From Bin87 sp965204685 (lineage in GTDB: Bacteria; Chloroflexota; Dehalococcoidia; Lucifugimonadales; UBA3495): 64,000 nucleotides of DNA. Position numbers and translations under genes: made by a program. Location of the stretch: contig OZ242004.1 in assembly GCA_965204685.1 (NCBI GenBank), positions 2,976,001 through 3,040,000 on the forward strand, read 5' to 3'. Numbering within the stretch: position 1 is the first letter of the stretch; each line of letters opens with the position of its first letter. Of the stretch, positions 26,080 through 35,097 are shown in pieces. The notes below the pieces were generated by a model, which was given only the letters and a program-made list of their open reading frames with translations, did not search any database and was not told where the DNA came from.

Positions 26080-28935
26080 CTATTGTACTACTTCCGGCTT
26101 CTTGCTCCCGTGAATCGACGGCTCCCTTGCCAGCAGGCCCCGCAGCCGGGCTACCGTCGCCTGCGCGTCATCCCCCAAACCCAGCATATCGCCGATAATC
26201 CGCCGGTCTAGTTCCGCGCGCGCCGGATCGACGGCGAGGCAGTGGAAGGGCTGGAACTTGCGCTCCCTGAAGTCACGCCAGATGGCTTGCGCTTCGTCCA
26301 ACTGCCAGTCGGCCAGTTCTCGCACATCCAGCGTGGCAAGGGTTTCCAGCATTCCTTTGTTGCCCGTCCCTCTACCATCCTGCGCCCGGTTGGAGTGGTT
26401 AGCGTGAAGTAGCATTCCCAGCGTGGAGTTGCACCATAAAGCTAACGCAATCTCTCGCCGCGATCTGACCACCAGGTCATTATCCTCCGCTTGCAAAGTA
26501 AACCACGCCCGAACACCCAAAGCTCTAACATCGGTCAACGTCGCCATTATCACCTGTGAGTTATATCTAACATCGCGCGTTACATGAAGCATACCGGCCT
26601 GGGACCAGATAGGCGAATTATTACGGTCTGGCTTGGGAACGAGGTAAGCGTTGGATTCAGCACGCATATTTTGGTGAACAGAGGAGTCTAAACTCCATAT
26701 CGCGGGAAACTGAGATTGTTCGTTCCGTCCGTGGTAGGCGTCAAAAACGCCCAGCGAGCCGCGAATTTGGCGGTCTTGCGGGCCAATATTGCAAATTTCT
26801 TCCATAGTTCCGATGGGCACATTCCCGGCAAGCCGGGTTCCATCTTCGGCCCACAACTCGCCTCTCTCCAAAGCGGCAGCGAACTGCCCGGTCAGCGCGT
26901 ACTTCCACCTTGCCGCCGTCCAGGGCGCTTCTCCCACCGGCCCGTCCACAATCTCGCCCCACTGCTCGCCGCCGATGAGGAGCGGAGTGCCGCCCACCGG
27001 CGGGCCGTCCGACCGCAGGCACGGCGCTGCCGCGGTGGCGTTCACCGCATTGACCAGCGCCAGCGCATCAGTTTCCAGGTACGCCGCCCGCCACAGGTTC
27101 ACAAACCGGCCTCGCCCCGACGGACTTTCTCCCTCTCCCAGCCGTCGCGCCACCAGCAGGATTTCGGCGATGCCGGTGTCGTAGGACATTGAGCGTTGGT
27201 CCGGGTCGTGGGACGACACCACAAACTCAATCTCGTAGCGGGACGCCAGCATTTCCCGTATTCCCCGCCAGGACTCGCCGGACAGGGCCGTGACCGGCAG
27301 CACCAGCGCGATGCGCCCGCCGGGATTCACCAGCCGGTCGGCCAGCACGGTGAATGACGAGGCGTGCCCGGCCATCTGGTTGGCCGGCGTTCCCCGCAAA
27401 AGGGCAGAGGTTCGCCTTGCCACTGCCTGCTGCGCTTCCCGGTCGCCTTCCGGTAGGGAAAACACCCGGGCGATGGCGTCCTCACTGCCGCCGTCGGCGC
27501 CGCGCCGGGTGTACGGCGGATTGCTGATGACCAGATCCGAGCGGGGCCGCGGCACCAGCCCGCCGGTCACGCCGGTCGCCCCGATTTGTTCCTGGGTTGC
27601 CGAAAAGAACGACTGTATTTCCGGAGCGGCCAGCCAGTCCAGCGAGCCAAGCCGGATGTCCGTCGCCGATTCCATCCCCAGCCGGAGCGTGTGCAACTGC
27701 ATTTGCTCGAATCTTGCCGACGGCGACATGGCCGCCAACGTCGCCGCCGTGAGATGGATCGCCGCCTGAACCACGTCGGTTCCGGTGATAATCTTTTCGA
27801 CTAACGCCCGGTGCAGCGCCGGGTCGTCGGGCGGAGCGCCTTCGCGGGTCACGTGATTTTGCACTATCTGACGATAGGCGGCCATCAGCAACGTTCCGGT
27901 TCCGCAGGCCGGGTCAACCACCCGCAGACGGTCGATTTCGTCAATGTTGCCCCAATCCCAGCCCGGCCACCGGCTCGGGGCCAACGCCAGACCGGCTAAC
28001 AACGTGGAGGCGGGAATGCTGGTGTAGTAGGCGGCAAGCAGTTCCCGCTCCGCAATCAGGCGGTTGAATATCTGCCCGGCCAGGTCATGCCTCCCTACTG
28101 CCCCCATCCCCAACAGCGCGGCTGCGGTAGCCGCGCATTCTCCCAGAAAATCCGTCGCCTCAACCTCCGAGAGTTCTTCAACGACGTCCCGGGCCATGCT
28201 GAATATCGGATAGTAGTCGACGTCAAGAATTCGCTCCCAAAACTGCAATAGCAGCAACCGTGCGAATTGTCTATTGCGCCGCGCCGCGCTGATTGACTGG
28301 TAAGCCGCCTCATCGCTGGCCAGCCGCTCCTGAAATACCATGGCGTTGATGACAACTAGCGCCGCCATGTTCGCCGCTTCGTCGCTGGGGCTGGCGCCAA
28401 ATACCTTCGCCACACGGGTCAAAGTCCCCGGAGATTGATACAAGCGCGATCCTGCCCGGCGCGCTCCGCTGTCCAGGACTTCCACCGCCGCTTCCAGGTT
28501 CCCCGTCGGCGGGATGGTACGGGCGGCGGCCTCGCCGAGTTCTCCCGCCCGGCCGGCGAGTTTGGGGCCGGATGTGCCGTCTATTCGCCATTCTTGCCAC
28601 TCCAGGTTGGCGATAGCCAGCCTTTCGTAGAGCTGATGCTGTGGTATTCCGCGCACGTTTGCCGGTACAACCACCGCAAATGCGTTCTGAACCCTGCGAC
28701 CGTCTATCTCCATACCCAGGCGGGAGAGCGCATCGGCTACAACCGTCGGGGCCGGCGCGATCTCTATCTCGAGAATTACCGGCCCTTCGAGCAAACGCAC
28801 CAAAATATCCGGTCGGCGCCCGCCATGCAGCGTCTCGGCGACAGCCGAAAGTCCCCCGCGCTCCCGCAGCAAACGCGCCAAAGCATCGTTGATGACGCTT
28901 TCGTGGCTACGGTCATTAGCTGCCGAACTGGTCAT
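26080..28935 (-). CDS. Type IIG-like restriction-modification protein (N6-adenine methylase with N-terminal nuclease-like region)
   Basis: 951-residue protein. The methylase core has SAM motif I VVDPACGTGTLL (about residue 340) and catalytic motif IV SNPPY (about 470), marking an N6-adenine methyltransferase. The N-terminus has GGRRPDILVRL and ILEIEIAP (about residues 38-60). This PD...ExE layout resembles a PD-(D/E)xK nuclease, although the usual Lys is not obvious. The C-terminal third likely recognises DNA. It follows the 67-residue gene by two bases. A single-polypeptide restriction-modification or phage-defence enzyme is likely. Confidence 0.8.
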   Translation of the reverse strand: MTSSAANDRSHESVINDALARLLRERGGLSAVAETLHGGRRPDILVRLLEGPVILEIEIAPAPTVVADALSRLGMEIDGRRVQNAFAVVVPANVRGIPQHQLYERLAIANLEWQEWRIDGTSGPKLAGRAGELGEAAARTIPPTGNLEAAVEVLDSGARRAGSRLYQSPGTLTRVAKVFGASPSDEAANMAALVVINAMVFQERLASDEAAYQSISAARRNRQFARLLLLQFWERILDVDYYPIFSMARDVVEELSEVEATDFLGECAATAAALLGMGAVGRHDLAGQIFNRLIAERELLAAYYTSIPASTLLAGLALAPSRWPGWDWGNIDEIDRLRVVDPACGTGTLLMAAYRQIVQNHVTREGAPPDDPALHRALVEKIITGTDVVQAAIHLTAATLAAMSPSARFEQMQLHTLRLGMESATDIRLGSLDWLAAPEIQSFFSATQEQIGATGVTGGLVPRPRSDLVISNPPYTRRGADGGSEDAIARVFSLPEGDREAQQAVARRTSALLRGTPANQMAGHASSFTVLADRLVNPGGRIALVLPVTALSGESWRGIREMLASRYEIEFVVSSHDPDQRSMSYDTGIAEILLVARRLGEGESPSGRGRFVNLWRAAYLETDALALVNAVNATAAAPCLRSDGPPVGGTPLLIGGEQWGEIVDGPVGEAPWTAARWKYALTGQFAAALERGELWAEDGTRLAGNVPIGTMEEICNIGPQDRQIRGSLGVFDAYHGRNEQSQFPAIWSLDSSVHQNMRAESNAYLVPKPDRNNSPIWSQAGMLHVTRDVRYNSQVIMATLTDVRALGVRAWFTLQAEDNDLVVRSRREIALALWCNSTLGMLLHANHSNRAQDGRGTGNKGMLETLATLDVRELADWQLDEAQAIWRDFRERKFQPFHCLAVDPARAELDRRIIGDMLGLGDDAQATVARLRGLLAREPSIHGSKKPEVVQ

Positions 28936-28937
28936 GC

Positions 28938-29141
28938 CTATTTATCCAGAGTGGATGCGCTACGCAGCCGCAGCCTTCCCAGCGCGGCATCCTCGTCAAA
29001 GTGGCACAGCACGGCATCCTGCGCCATGAGCTTCAGTTCATCCCAGGAATCTCCCTGGGTGATGATGTCGTAACCGACAGCCACGGCGTAGTACCCGCCT
29101 TCCTCCGCCTCATGCACTTCAAAAACCACCTCGTCAGGCAT
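28938..29141 (-). CDS. HicB-like small protein upstream of the methylase
   Basis: 67-residue protein with FEVHEAEEGGYYAVAVGYDI (residues 7-26). Beyond it comes TQGDSWDELKLMAQDAVLCHFD. This resembles the partial RNase-H-like fold of HicB/DUF1902 antitoxins. No HicA toxin is next to it; instead the methylase starts two bases later. It may be a solo HicB, a regulator of the restriction gene or a remnant of a HicAB pair. Confidence 0.65.
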   Translation of the reverse strand: MPDEVVFEVHEAEEGGYYAVAVGYDIITQGDSWDELKLMAQDAVLCHFDEDAALGRLRLRSASTLDK

Positions 29142-29153
29142 AATCGCCCTCCT

Positions 29154-29996
29154 TTAGGTCAAAACCACGTTATCAATCAGCCGCACCGTCCCCACCCGCA
29201 CCGCCACGGCGATCATCATCGGCCGGCCGTCGGGAACGGTTTCAAACGGACGCATGGTGTCGGCGTCCACGATGCTGACGTAATCCACGGCATCTATCAG
29301 GGTCTCGCGTCCCAGGATGTTGTTGGCGGCTCGTTGTATTCGTCCGGCATCCCGCTCGCCCCGGCGCCATACGTCCTCGGCGGCGCATAGGGCCCGGTAA
29401 ACTGCGGGGGCGGTCTCGCGCTCCTCCGGCGTCAGGTAGGCGTTGCGGCTGCTCAGCGCCAGGCCGTCCGGTTCTCGGATCGTCGGCATGGTCACGACGT
29501 CGACGCCCAGGTTCAGATCGGCGTTCATCTTGCGAATGACTGCAACCTGCTGGCCGTCTTTCTGGCCGAAGTAGGCTCGGTCGGGGCGCGTGATGGTGAA
29601 CAACTTGGCGACCACGGTGGCGACGCCTCGGAAGTGGCCCGGCCGCGCCGCGCCTTCCATGCCTTCGGCTACTGCCCCCGGCTCGACCCAGGTGTCGAAA
29701 CCGTCCGGGTAAACTTCGTGGGGCGGCGGGACGAATACCAGGTCGGCGCCTTCCGCCTCCAACAACTCCAGGTCGCGCTCCAGGCTGCGCGGGTAGCGGG
29801 CGAAATCCTCGTTGGGACCGAACTGGGTCGGGTTGACGAAGATCGACGCCGCCAGGGTCTCGCTGTCTGCCCGCGCTTGACGCACCAGCGACAGGTGCCC
29901 CTCATGCAACGCGCCCATGGTCGGCACCAGCCCCAACGGACGCTCGACCTCTTGACACACTGCTGCCGTCTCTGCACAAGTTTCAACAACTTTCAT
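29154..29996 (-). CDS. panC: Pantothenate synthetase
   Basis: Condenses pantoate and beta-alanine with ATP to pantothenate, the last step before coenzyme A synthesis. The 280-residue protein shows VPTMGALHEGHLSLVRQAR (HxGH nucleotide motif) and FVNPTQFGPNEDF. It also has GHFRGVATVVAKLF, YFGQKDGQQ and LALSSRNAYL. It sits between defence-type genes on the same strand, 12 bases before the HicB-like gene and 42 bases after the HerA stop. No panB or panD is in the window. Confidence 0.96.
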   Translation of the reverse strand: MKVVETCAETAAVCQEVERPLGLVPTMGALHEGHLSLVRQARADSETLAASIFVNPTQFGPNEDFARYPRSLERDLELLEAEGADLVFVPPPHEVYPDGFDTWVEPGAVAEGMEGAARPGHFRGVATVVAKLFTITRPDRAYFGQKDGQQVAVIRKMNADLNLGVDVVTMPTIREPDGLALSSRNAYLTPEERETAPAVYRALCAAEDVWRRGERDAGRIQRAANNILGRETLIDAVDYVSIVDADTMRPFETVPDGRPMMIAVAVRVGTVRLIDNVVLT

Positions 29997-30004
29997 AATT
30001 CAAT

Positions 30005-30029
30005 ATCCTGAACATCCTGTGCATCGATG
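30005..30029. repeat. Short dispersed repeat copy
   Basis: ATCCTGAACATCCTG followed by TGCATCGATG resembles 15133-15157. Intergenic, between panC and the HerA-like gene. Confidence 0.35.
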
Positions 30030-30038
30030 TAAAGAAGT

Positions 30039-31745
30039 TCATTCCGGCGGGAACAGCTCGTCGATCTCCCGCTGCATCCGCTCCGCTTCCGTTTCGCCCA
30101 TGACACCGGCAACGGAGACGCCGGAGACGGCGCCCATATCGGCGTAGAACGCCTCGTCGTAGTCTCGCGGTCGGACGACCACCGGCATCGGCACTGCGTG
30201 GCCGAACACCAGCGCCTGCTGCTTGCTGTCCAGACGCGACAGCACGTTCCTGAGTTGCCCGGCGTCGCGGGCTCCCATCAACACGGCGTTCATGTCCCGG
30301 TCGTCGTTCAACGCGCACGAAAGCCTGGTGCCAAGCTGGCTCATCACTTCAGAGTCGATGCCGCTGGGCCGCTGGTCCACGATCATCAGCGTCACGTTGT
30401 ATTTGCGCAACTCGCGGGCAATGGCGCCGAAAATCGTTTGGGAGGCGATGTCCGGCGTGAGGAACTTGTGCGCCTCCTCGACGAAGATCACCAGCGGCCG
30501 GGGTTCGTCGCCGTGCCCGCCGTCGGCTGACTCCTTGCGTCGCACCCAGGTTTCGTGGATCCGCCGGGTCAGCAGGTTGCTGACCAGCACGTACGCGGCG
30601 GTGTTGCGCCCGTATTGTCCAAACTCCAGCACCACGTGGTTGCCGCGCTCCAGCTGTTCGATGATGCCGCCGGCGCTGGCGCTGCCCTGCCCATTTTCCG
30701 CCAGGAACCCGAACCGCTCCCAGGACAGCAGGCGGCGATGCAGCGTCTGCAGGGCCGACAGGTTGACGCCGATTTCGCCGGCCAGATCGCCGACATCGGC
30801 GGCGCTCAGCGCCATGAATTCCCGCAGCCAGTTCTCCCGGTAATGCCTGGCGACGTTCCACGAGGTGGATGCGGCCACCTCCGACAGGTTGAGCGACTCC
30901 CGCAGCACCTCGATGTCCGCCGGCTCTACCTCGTCGTAACCGATCCTGACCACTCCGTCAGGCGTGACCCCGCGGCGGCGGCTGCTGGCTTCGTCGAGGG
31001 TGAAGGTGACCACTCGGGAGGGGAACAACTGCTTCAGCCCCTTCACCTGGCGTCCCCGGTCGTTGTCCTGACCCTGCCAGCCGTACTCGCTCTCCATGTC
31101 GAATACCAGCGAGACGGCCGGGGTTTGTTTCACCAGGCCGGCCAGCAGCATCCGCGCCAGGAAGGTCTTGCCGGTTCCAGAGGCGCCGAACACACCCACC
31201 GACCGGTTGGCCAGTGCCGCCAGGTCCAGCCGGACCAACGACGATTCCATGCCCTGGGGCGACCCCAACGCGAAGTCTCCCTCCCGGGCCCGAAACACCG
31301 CGTCGATGTCCCCCTGCGACGCGGCAAATACCGGCGCAAAATGCTCCGGGATCGTCTTCGCCTGTTCGGCGCTCCCCGGCGCGGAGTCTCCAATAGGGAC
31401 GGCCATGCTTGGCATCACTGACAGTTGGCCGTAAGCCAACGTCCCCGCGATGACCTCTGCGGTGAAATCTCCGGCGTCAACATCGCCAGTGGAGAACGCC
31501 GGCGGAAAATGGCGTACGCCGTCGTCAACGGCCCGCAGTTCCACGTCGGTCACCACGGCGAAATAGCGCTGCCGGCGTCCCTGGATGGTCACAAAGGATC
31601 CTACGGCCACGTCCTCGGCGCTCGCGCCGTAGCCGTCCAGGCGGACGTCCAGGCCGCGGGAGAGCGAACCGCCGACGACTTGACCCAGCCGGCGGGTTTG
31701 CGCCGGGCCGGCGCCGTTGCTTGCGAAACCATCAGCCAGCATCAT
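30039..31745 (-). CDS. HerA-like DUF87 DNA-translocase ATPase
   Basis: 568-residue hexameric-type ATPase of the HerA/FtsK clade. An N-terminal HAS-barrel spans about residues 1-110. Walker A GASGTGKT lies near residue 187 and Walker B LVIFVEEAHKF near 416. A sensor/arginine-finger region (VDQRPSGIDSEVMSQLGTRL) is followed by a C-terminal brace. HerA acts with NurA in DNA end resection, and HerA homologues also serve in phage-defence pairs. The start at 31745 overlaps the upstream gene (ATGA), ruling out the longer frame. No NurA or Sir2 nuclease is adjacent. Confidence 0.88.
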   Translation of the reverse strand: MMLADGFASNGAGPAQTRRLGQVVGGSLSRGLDVRLDGYGASAEDVAVGSFVTIQGRRQRYFAVVTDVELRAVDDGVRHFPPAFSTGDVDAGDFTAEVIAGTLAYGQLSVMPSMAVPIGDSAPGSAEQAKTIPEHFAPVFAASQGDIDAVFRAREGDFALGSPQGMESSLVRLDLAALANRSVGVFGASGTGKTFLARMLLAGLVKQTPAVSLVFDMESEYGWQGQDNDRGRQVKGLKQLFPSRVVTFTLDEASSRRRGVTPDGVVRIGYDEVEPADIEVLRESLNLSEVAASTSWNVARHYRENWLREFMALSAADVGDLAGEIGVNLSALQTLHRRLLSWERFGFLAENGQGSASAGGIIEQLERGNHVVLEFGQYGRNTAAYVLVSNLLTRRIHETWVRRKESADGGHGDEPRPLVIFVEEAHKFLTPDIASQTIFGAIARELRKYNVTLMIVDQRPSGIDSEVMSQLGTRLSCALNDDRDMNAVLMGARDAGQLRNVLSRLDSKQQALVFGHAVPMPVVVRPRDYDEAFYADMGAVSGVSVAGVMGETEAERMQREIDELFPPE

Positions 31746-32335
31746 CCGCTCACCTCGCGCAACAGGGCTCGCATGCGAAGGGGATCCCCGGACAGCTCGG
31801 TCGCCAGAGCCTTTCCAGCGTTGAGCAGGAACCCCCGGGAGTCGGTCCTGGTCTTGGCGGCCTGCCGCAGCAGGTTGGCGATTGCAGTATCCGATGCCGG
31901 TGACCGTTCGTCCAATAGCAGCCTCAGCCATCCGAATTCGCTACCGAAAACCGTCAAATCCCCGGCATCGCTGAGGAACACGAAGGAGTGGAGGTCGGGC
32001 GGCAAGCTCGGCAAACCGGTGCAGATGCCGGCCCCGTCGTGATAACCCACGATTACGGCGGTAAACCGTGTGGTCAGGATGGCGCTCAGTTGAGGGTTGG
32101 CCGCATACACCTCGTCTTCCGTTTCCAGGTCCGCGCCCCTGGGGGTCAGCGGTCGCGTGGGGTCCAGCGGCTCGTGTCGGACTTCGAGCACTACCGCGTA
32201 GACCGGAGGCGCCCCGATCCGAACCAACGACCCCAGCGGAGGGGCCGCATGCGCCTGGTAGCATTGCGCCTCAACGCGTTGCGATTGCGACGCCGTCACT
32301 TCTGCCACGCGTTGGCCCGGTTGAACTTCCCCCAT
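31742..32335 (-). CDS. HAS-barrel-like partner of the HerA ATPase
   Basis: 197-residue protein. Residues 1-115 look like a beta-barrel of the HAS type: GQRVAEVTASQSQRVEAQCY, then LGSLVRIGAPPVYAVVLEVR. The C-terminal half is helical (SDTAIANLLRQAAKTRTDSR). It overlaps the HerA-like gene by four bases, so both are co-translated. It probably binds the ATPase N-terminus, by analogy with HAS-domain partners. No nuclease motif is visible. Identification as HAS-barrel is tentative. Confidence 0.6.
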   Translation of the reverse strand: MGEVQPGQRVAEVTASQSQRVEAQCYQAHAAPPLGSLVRIGAPPVYAVVLEVRHEPLDPTRPLTPRGADLETEDEVYAANPQLSAILTTRFTAVIVGYHDGAGICTGLPSLPPDLHSFVFLSDAGDLTVFGSEFGWLRLLLDERSPASDTAIANLLRQAAKTRTDSRGFLLNAGKALATELSGDPLRMRALLREVSG

Positions 32336-32408
32336 GGGTGAATTCTAGCACGCAGGCACGGGGCGTATACGAACGCCTTGTGATCGCCCGCGGAGATCGC
32401 AACCACGA

Positions 32409-32436
32409 TTGACACAACAGAATGCTACGCTATAAT
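32409..32436 (+). promoter_or_regulatory. Consensus sigma70 promoter of the fur/zur operon
   Basis: TTGACA (32409-32414) and TATAAT (32431-32436) are both perfect hexamers with a 16-base spacer. Transcription should begin near 32443. This excludes the in-frame TTG at 32436 as the regulator start. Confidence 0.85.
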
Positions 32437-32474
32437 TGGCTATCGCAAATCCATGCAATAACGGTGGTATGCGT

Positions 32475-32903
32475 ATGTCTGGGCATGAATCGGCAGTGGC
32501 GCACCTGCGCTCCGAAGGCTATCGGATGACCCCACAACGTTTGTCCGTACTGGACATCGTGGCCGGCCGGCCCGGTCATATCGGCGCTGATGAGGTGTGG
32601 AACCTGGCCAAGGAGCAGCACCCCTACGTCGATCTGGCCACCATCTACCGCACTTTGCAGCTGCTCAAGCGCCTCGGCGTTGTGACCGAGGTGGTGATCG
32701 GGAACAAGCTCCACTTCGAGCTGGCCGATCACCACAATCGCCACAATCACATGGTCTGTTCCGAATGCGATTCGGTGCAAACCCTCAGCCCCGCCTACCT
32801 GGCGGAATTCAGCCAGCGCTTGCAGCAGGAGTTCGGGTTCACGCCCGACCTGGACAACATCACTATCGGCGGCCTCTGCTCCATTTGCCAGCCTCAAGGC
32901 TGA
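32475..32903 (+). CDS. Fur-family regulator, probably Zur- or Mur-like
   Basis: 142-residue metal-dependent repressor. A winged-helix domain (LRSEGYRMTPQRLSVLDIVA, VDLATIYRTLQLLKRLG) is followed by the dimer domain. The dimer domain has HHNRHNHMVCSEC (metal site plus Cys95/Cys98) and CSIC (Cys135/Cys138), the structural zinc site. The genes downstream are a Zn/Mn ABC importer, so zinc or manganese sensing is likelier than iron; this is context inference. The start is 32475 or 32469; GGTGG lies just upstream. A consensus promoter precedes it. Confidence 0.88.
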   Translation: MSGHESAVAHLRSEGYRMTPQRLSVLDIVAGRPGHIGADEVWNLAKEQHPYVDLATIYRTLQLLKRLGVVTEVVIGNKLHFELADHHNRHNHMVCSECDSVQTLSPAYLAEFSQRLQQEFGFTPDLDNITIGGLCSICQPQG

Positions 32904-32972
32904 CAGACGGCTAGCAGATGATTTCTTCCCATAGTTTTGACGGGCTTTCTCTGCCCAATTGGAGAGCAACTC

Positions 32973-34007
32973 GTGTCTTTTACGAAAGTTTGCATATTGA
33001 TAGCGCTCGGTTTGGCTGCCGTAGCCGCCATCGCGTGCGCCAGTGAGCCGTCAGCCGCAACGCCGGCTCCAGCGCCGGCCCAGCCAGCATCCGGCCCGCT
33101 CAACGTGGTGGCCACTGTGTCTCCCATCACCAGCATTGTCGAAAACATCGGGGGGACCCACATCACGCTGCAGGGTGTCGTGCCGGAGGGCGTGAACTCC
33201 CACACCTTCGAGCCCGCACCGGCAGTAGCGGTAGCCCTCTCCGGCGCCGACCTGATTTTCCTCAACGGCCTTTTCCTCGAGGAACCCACCCTGGAAATGG
33301 CCAAGGCCAACCTGAAGCCCGGCGCCGCCATCGTCAGCCTGGGCGAGCAGACCATTACCCGCGACCAGTGGCAGTTCGACTTCTCCTTCCCCGAAGAGGA
33401 CGGGCATCCCAATCCTCACCTGTGGCCCGACCCGATCCTGACGCTGCGCTACGCGGAGATCGTGCGCGACAACCTGGCGGCCAGGGACCCGGCCAACGCC
33501 GATTACTATCGTGCCAACTACGATGCTTTCGCCGGGCGCATCGCAACACTGGACGAAGCCATCAAGACTATCATCCCCACCATCCCACCGGAGAACCGCA
33601 AGCTGCTTACCTACCACGACTCCTGGGCCTACTTCGCCGACCGTTACGGCCTCACCGTGATCGGCGCCGTCCAACCGTCAGACTTCTCCGAGCCGTCGGC
33701 CCGCGACGTCGCCAACCTCATCACCCAGATCCGGGATGAAGGTATCCCGGCGGTGTTCGGTTCGGAGGTCTTCCCCAGCGACGTCATGCAGACCATTGCC
33801 GCCGAGTCCGGAGCCGAGTATATCGACGAACTATCCGACGACGACCTTCCCGGCGTCCCCGGCGATCCCGACCACAGCTACCTCGGACTGGAGGTCGCCA
33901 ACCTGCGGATAATTGTTCCGGCCCTGGGCGGTGACCCGTCGGCGTTGGACAGCGTGGATATATCGCCAGTCTTTGACGGCGCGTCCAATGCCGTCTATCC
34001 TCAGTAA
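32973..34007 (+). CDS. Zn/Mn ABC transporter substrate-binding lipoprotein (ZnuA/MntA type)
   Basis: Cluster A-I metal-binding lipoprotein, 344 residues. It has a signal sequence ending in the lipobox AIAC (Cys22), then a Pro/Ala linker. Metal ligands are visible as His in NSHTFEP, His in NPHLWPD, His in LLTYHDSWAYFA, and acidic residues near the C-terminus (DPDHSYL). GTG 32973 is the start: GGAGAG lies seven bases upstream and the signal peptide begins there. Zinc versus manganese cannot be decided. It feeds the ATPase and permease that follow. Confidence 0.92.
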   Translation: MSFTKVCILIALGLAAVAAIACASEPSAATPAPAPAQPASGPLNVVATVSPITSIVENIGGTHITLQGVVPEGVNSHTFEPAPAVAVALSGADLIFLNGLFLEEPTLEMAKANLKPGAAIVSLGEQTITRDQWQFDFSFPEEDGHPNPHLWPDPILTLRYAEIVRDNLAARDPANADYYRANYDAFAGRIATLDEAIKTIIPTIPPENRKLLTYHDSWAYFADRYGLTVIGAVQPSDFSEPSARDVANLITQIRDEGIPAVFGSEVFPSDVMQTIAAESGAEYIDELSDDDLPGVPGDPDHSYLGLEVANLRIIVPALGGDPSALDSVDISPVFDGASNAVYPQ

Positions 34008-34045
34008 TCCCGTCGCCAAGAGCAATCAGGATCAGGTAACTTACG

Positions 34046-34990
34046 ATGCTGCACCCGCCAGAATTGGAGCACCTCCACCGGCCGGACCCGGATGCCCGGC
34101 CCGCAGTGGAATTGCGAAACGTCACCGCCGGCTACAACAGGTCGAAAGTGCTACAGGATGTGGACCTGAAAATAATGCCGGGCGATTTCGTTGGTCTGCT
34201 GGGGCCCAGCGGATCCGGCAAAACCACGCTGCTGCGCGTGATCCTGGGGGCGGTGGACGTGCAGCAAGGCGAGGTTCGGGTCAATGAAAAGCCGGTCCGA
34301 GGACGCAACAACCGGGCCGGCTACGTTCCCCAGCTGGAGACCATAGACTGGAACTTCCCGGTTACCGTCGAAGAGGCGGTGTTAATGGGACGCACTATGT
34401 CGAATTCCCTGTTCCCCTGGTTTCGCCGCCAGGAGCGGGAATTGGCCCACGACATGATGCAACGGCTCGGCATCGACAATCTGGCCAAGCGGCACATCCG
34501 GCAGCTCTCCGGCGGACAGCAACAACGGGTTTTCCTAGCGCGGGCGCTGGTCAGCAACCCCGAATTGTTGCTGCTCGACGAGCCCACATCAGGCGTGGAC
34601 CTCAAGACCCGGGACGACGTGATGCATCTGCTCCACGACCTCAACCACGCCGGGGTAACAATCGTGATGACTACGCACGAGATTAACGCGGTCGCCGTGC
34701 ATCTGCCCCGGATAATATGCCTCAACGGCACCATCGTGGCTGACGGTCCGCCGCACCGGGTGATTACGCCGCACATCCTGCGCGAGGTGTACGGAGCCGA
34801 AATGCCAGTCATCCAATACCACGGCATGACGCTGGTAGCGGAAAGCGCACACTTCTGGATCGACCGCAACGGTGGCGAGCCGCTGGCCACTGTTACGGAC
34901 GACAGCCACACTGAACCCATCATGGCGCACACTCATCCGTCCGACGGTCATGTTCCCGTTCATCACCATCACGAGAACGCAGATGATTGA
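34046..34990 (+). CDS. Zn/Mn ABC transporter ATP-binding protein
   Basis: Cytoplasmic ATPase of the importer, 314 residues. Walker A GPSGSGKTT, Q-loop YVPQLETIDWNFP, signature LSGGQQQRVFLARAL, Walker B LLLLDEPTSGVD and H-loop TTHEINAVAVH are present. The YVPQ...DWNFPVTV block is typical of ZnuC/MntB. The C-terminus is extended and His-rich (HTHPSDGHVPVHHHHENADD), suggesting a metal-sensing or metal-donating tail. It lies 38 bases after the binding protein. Confidence 0.93.
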   Translation: MLHPPELEHLHRPDPDARPAVELRNVTAGYNRSKVLQDVDLKIMPGDFVGLLGPSGSGKTTLLRVILGAVDVQQGEVRVNEKPVRGRNNRAGYVPQLETIDWNFPVTVEEAVLMGRTMSNSLFPWFRRQERELAHDMMQRLGIDNLAKRHIRQLSGGQQQRVFLARALVSNPELLLLDEPTSGVDLKTRDDVMHLLHDLNHAGVTIVMTTHEINAVAVHLPRIICLNGTIVADGPPHRVITPHILREVYGAEMPVIQYHGMTLVAESAHFWIDRNGGEPLATVTDDSHTEPIMAHTHPSDGHVPVHHHHENADD

Positions 34991-35075
34991 GCATCCACCG
35001 CCGATGAATACGGGCTGCACTCACCGGTGTTCGCATCGGGGTCCTGCGGATCGCTTCCCCTGCGCCCTGACCTGA
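34983..35075 (+). CDS. Possible 30-residue Cys/His peptide between ATPase and permease
   Basis: ATG 34983 lies inside the last codons of the ATPase gene and opens a 30-codon frame with NTGCTHRCSHRGPADRFPC. It has three Cys and three His and ends with TGA 22 bases before the permease start. It could be a metal-responsive leader peptide coupling ATPase and permease translation. It could equally be chance; no homologue is known to me. Confidence 0.25.
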   Translation: MIEHPPPMNTGCTHRCSHRGPADRFPCALT

Positions 35076-35097
35076 CTACTGTTGCTTGACCGGATCC

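Noticed and set aside
32436..32474. TTG 32436 as start of the Fur-family regulator
   Set aside because: It lies in the -10 hexamer of the consensus promoter, upstream of the transcription start.
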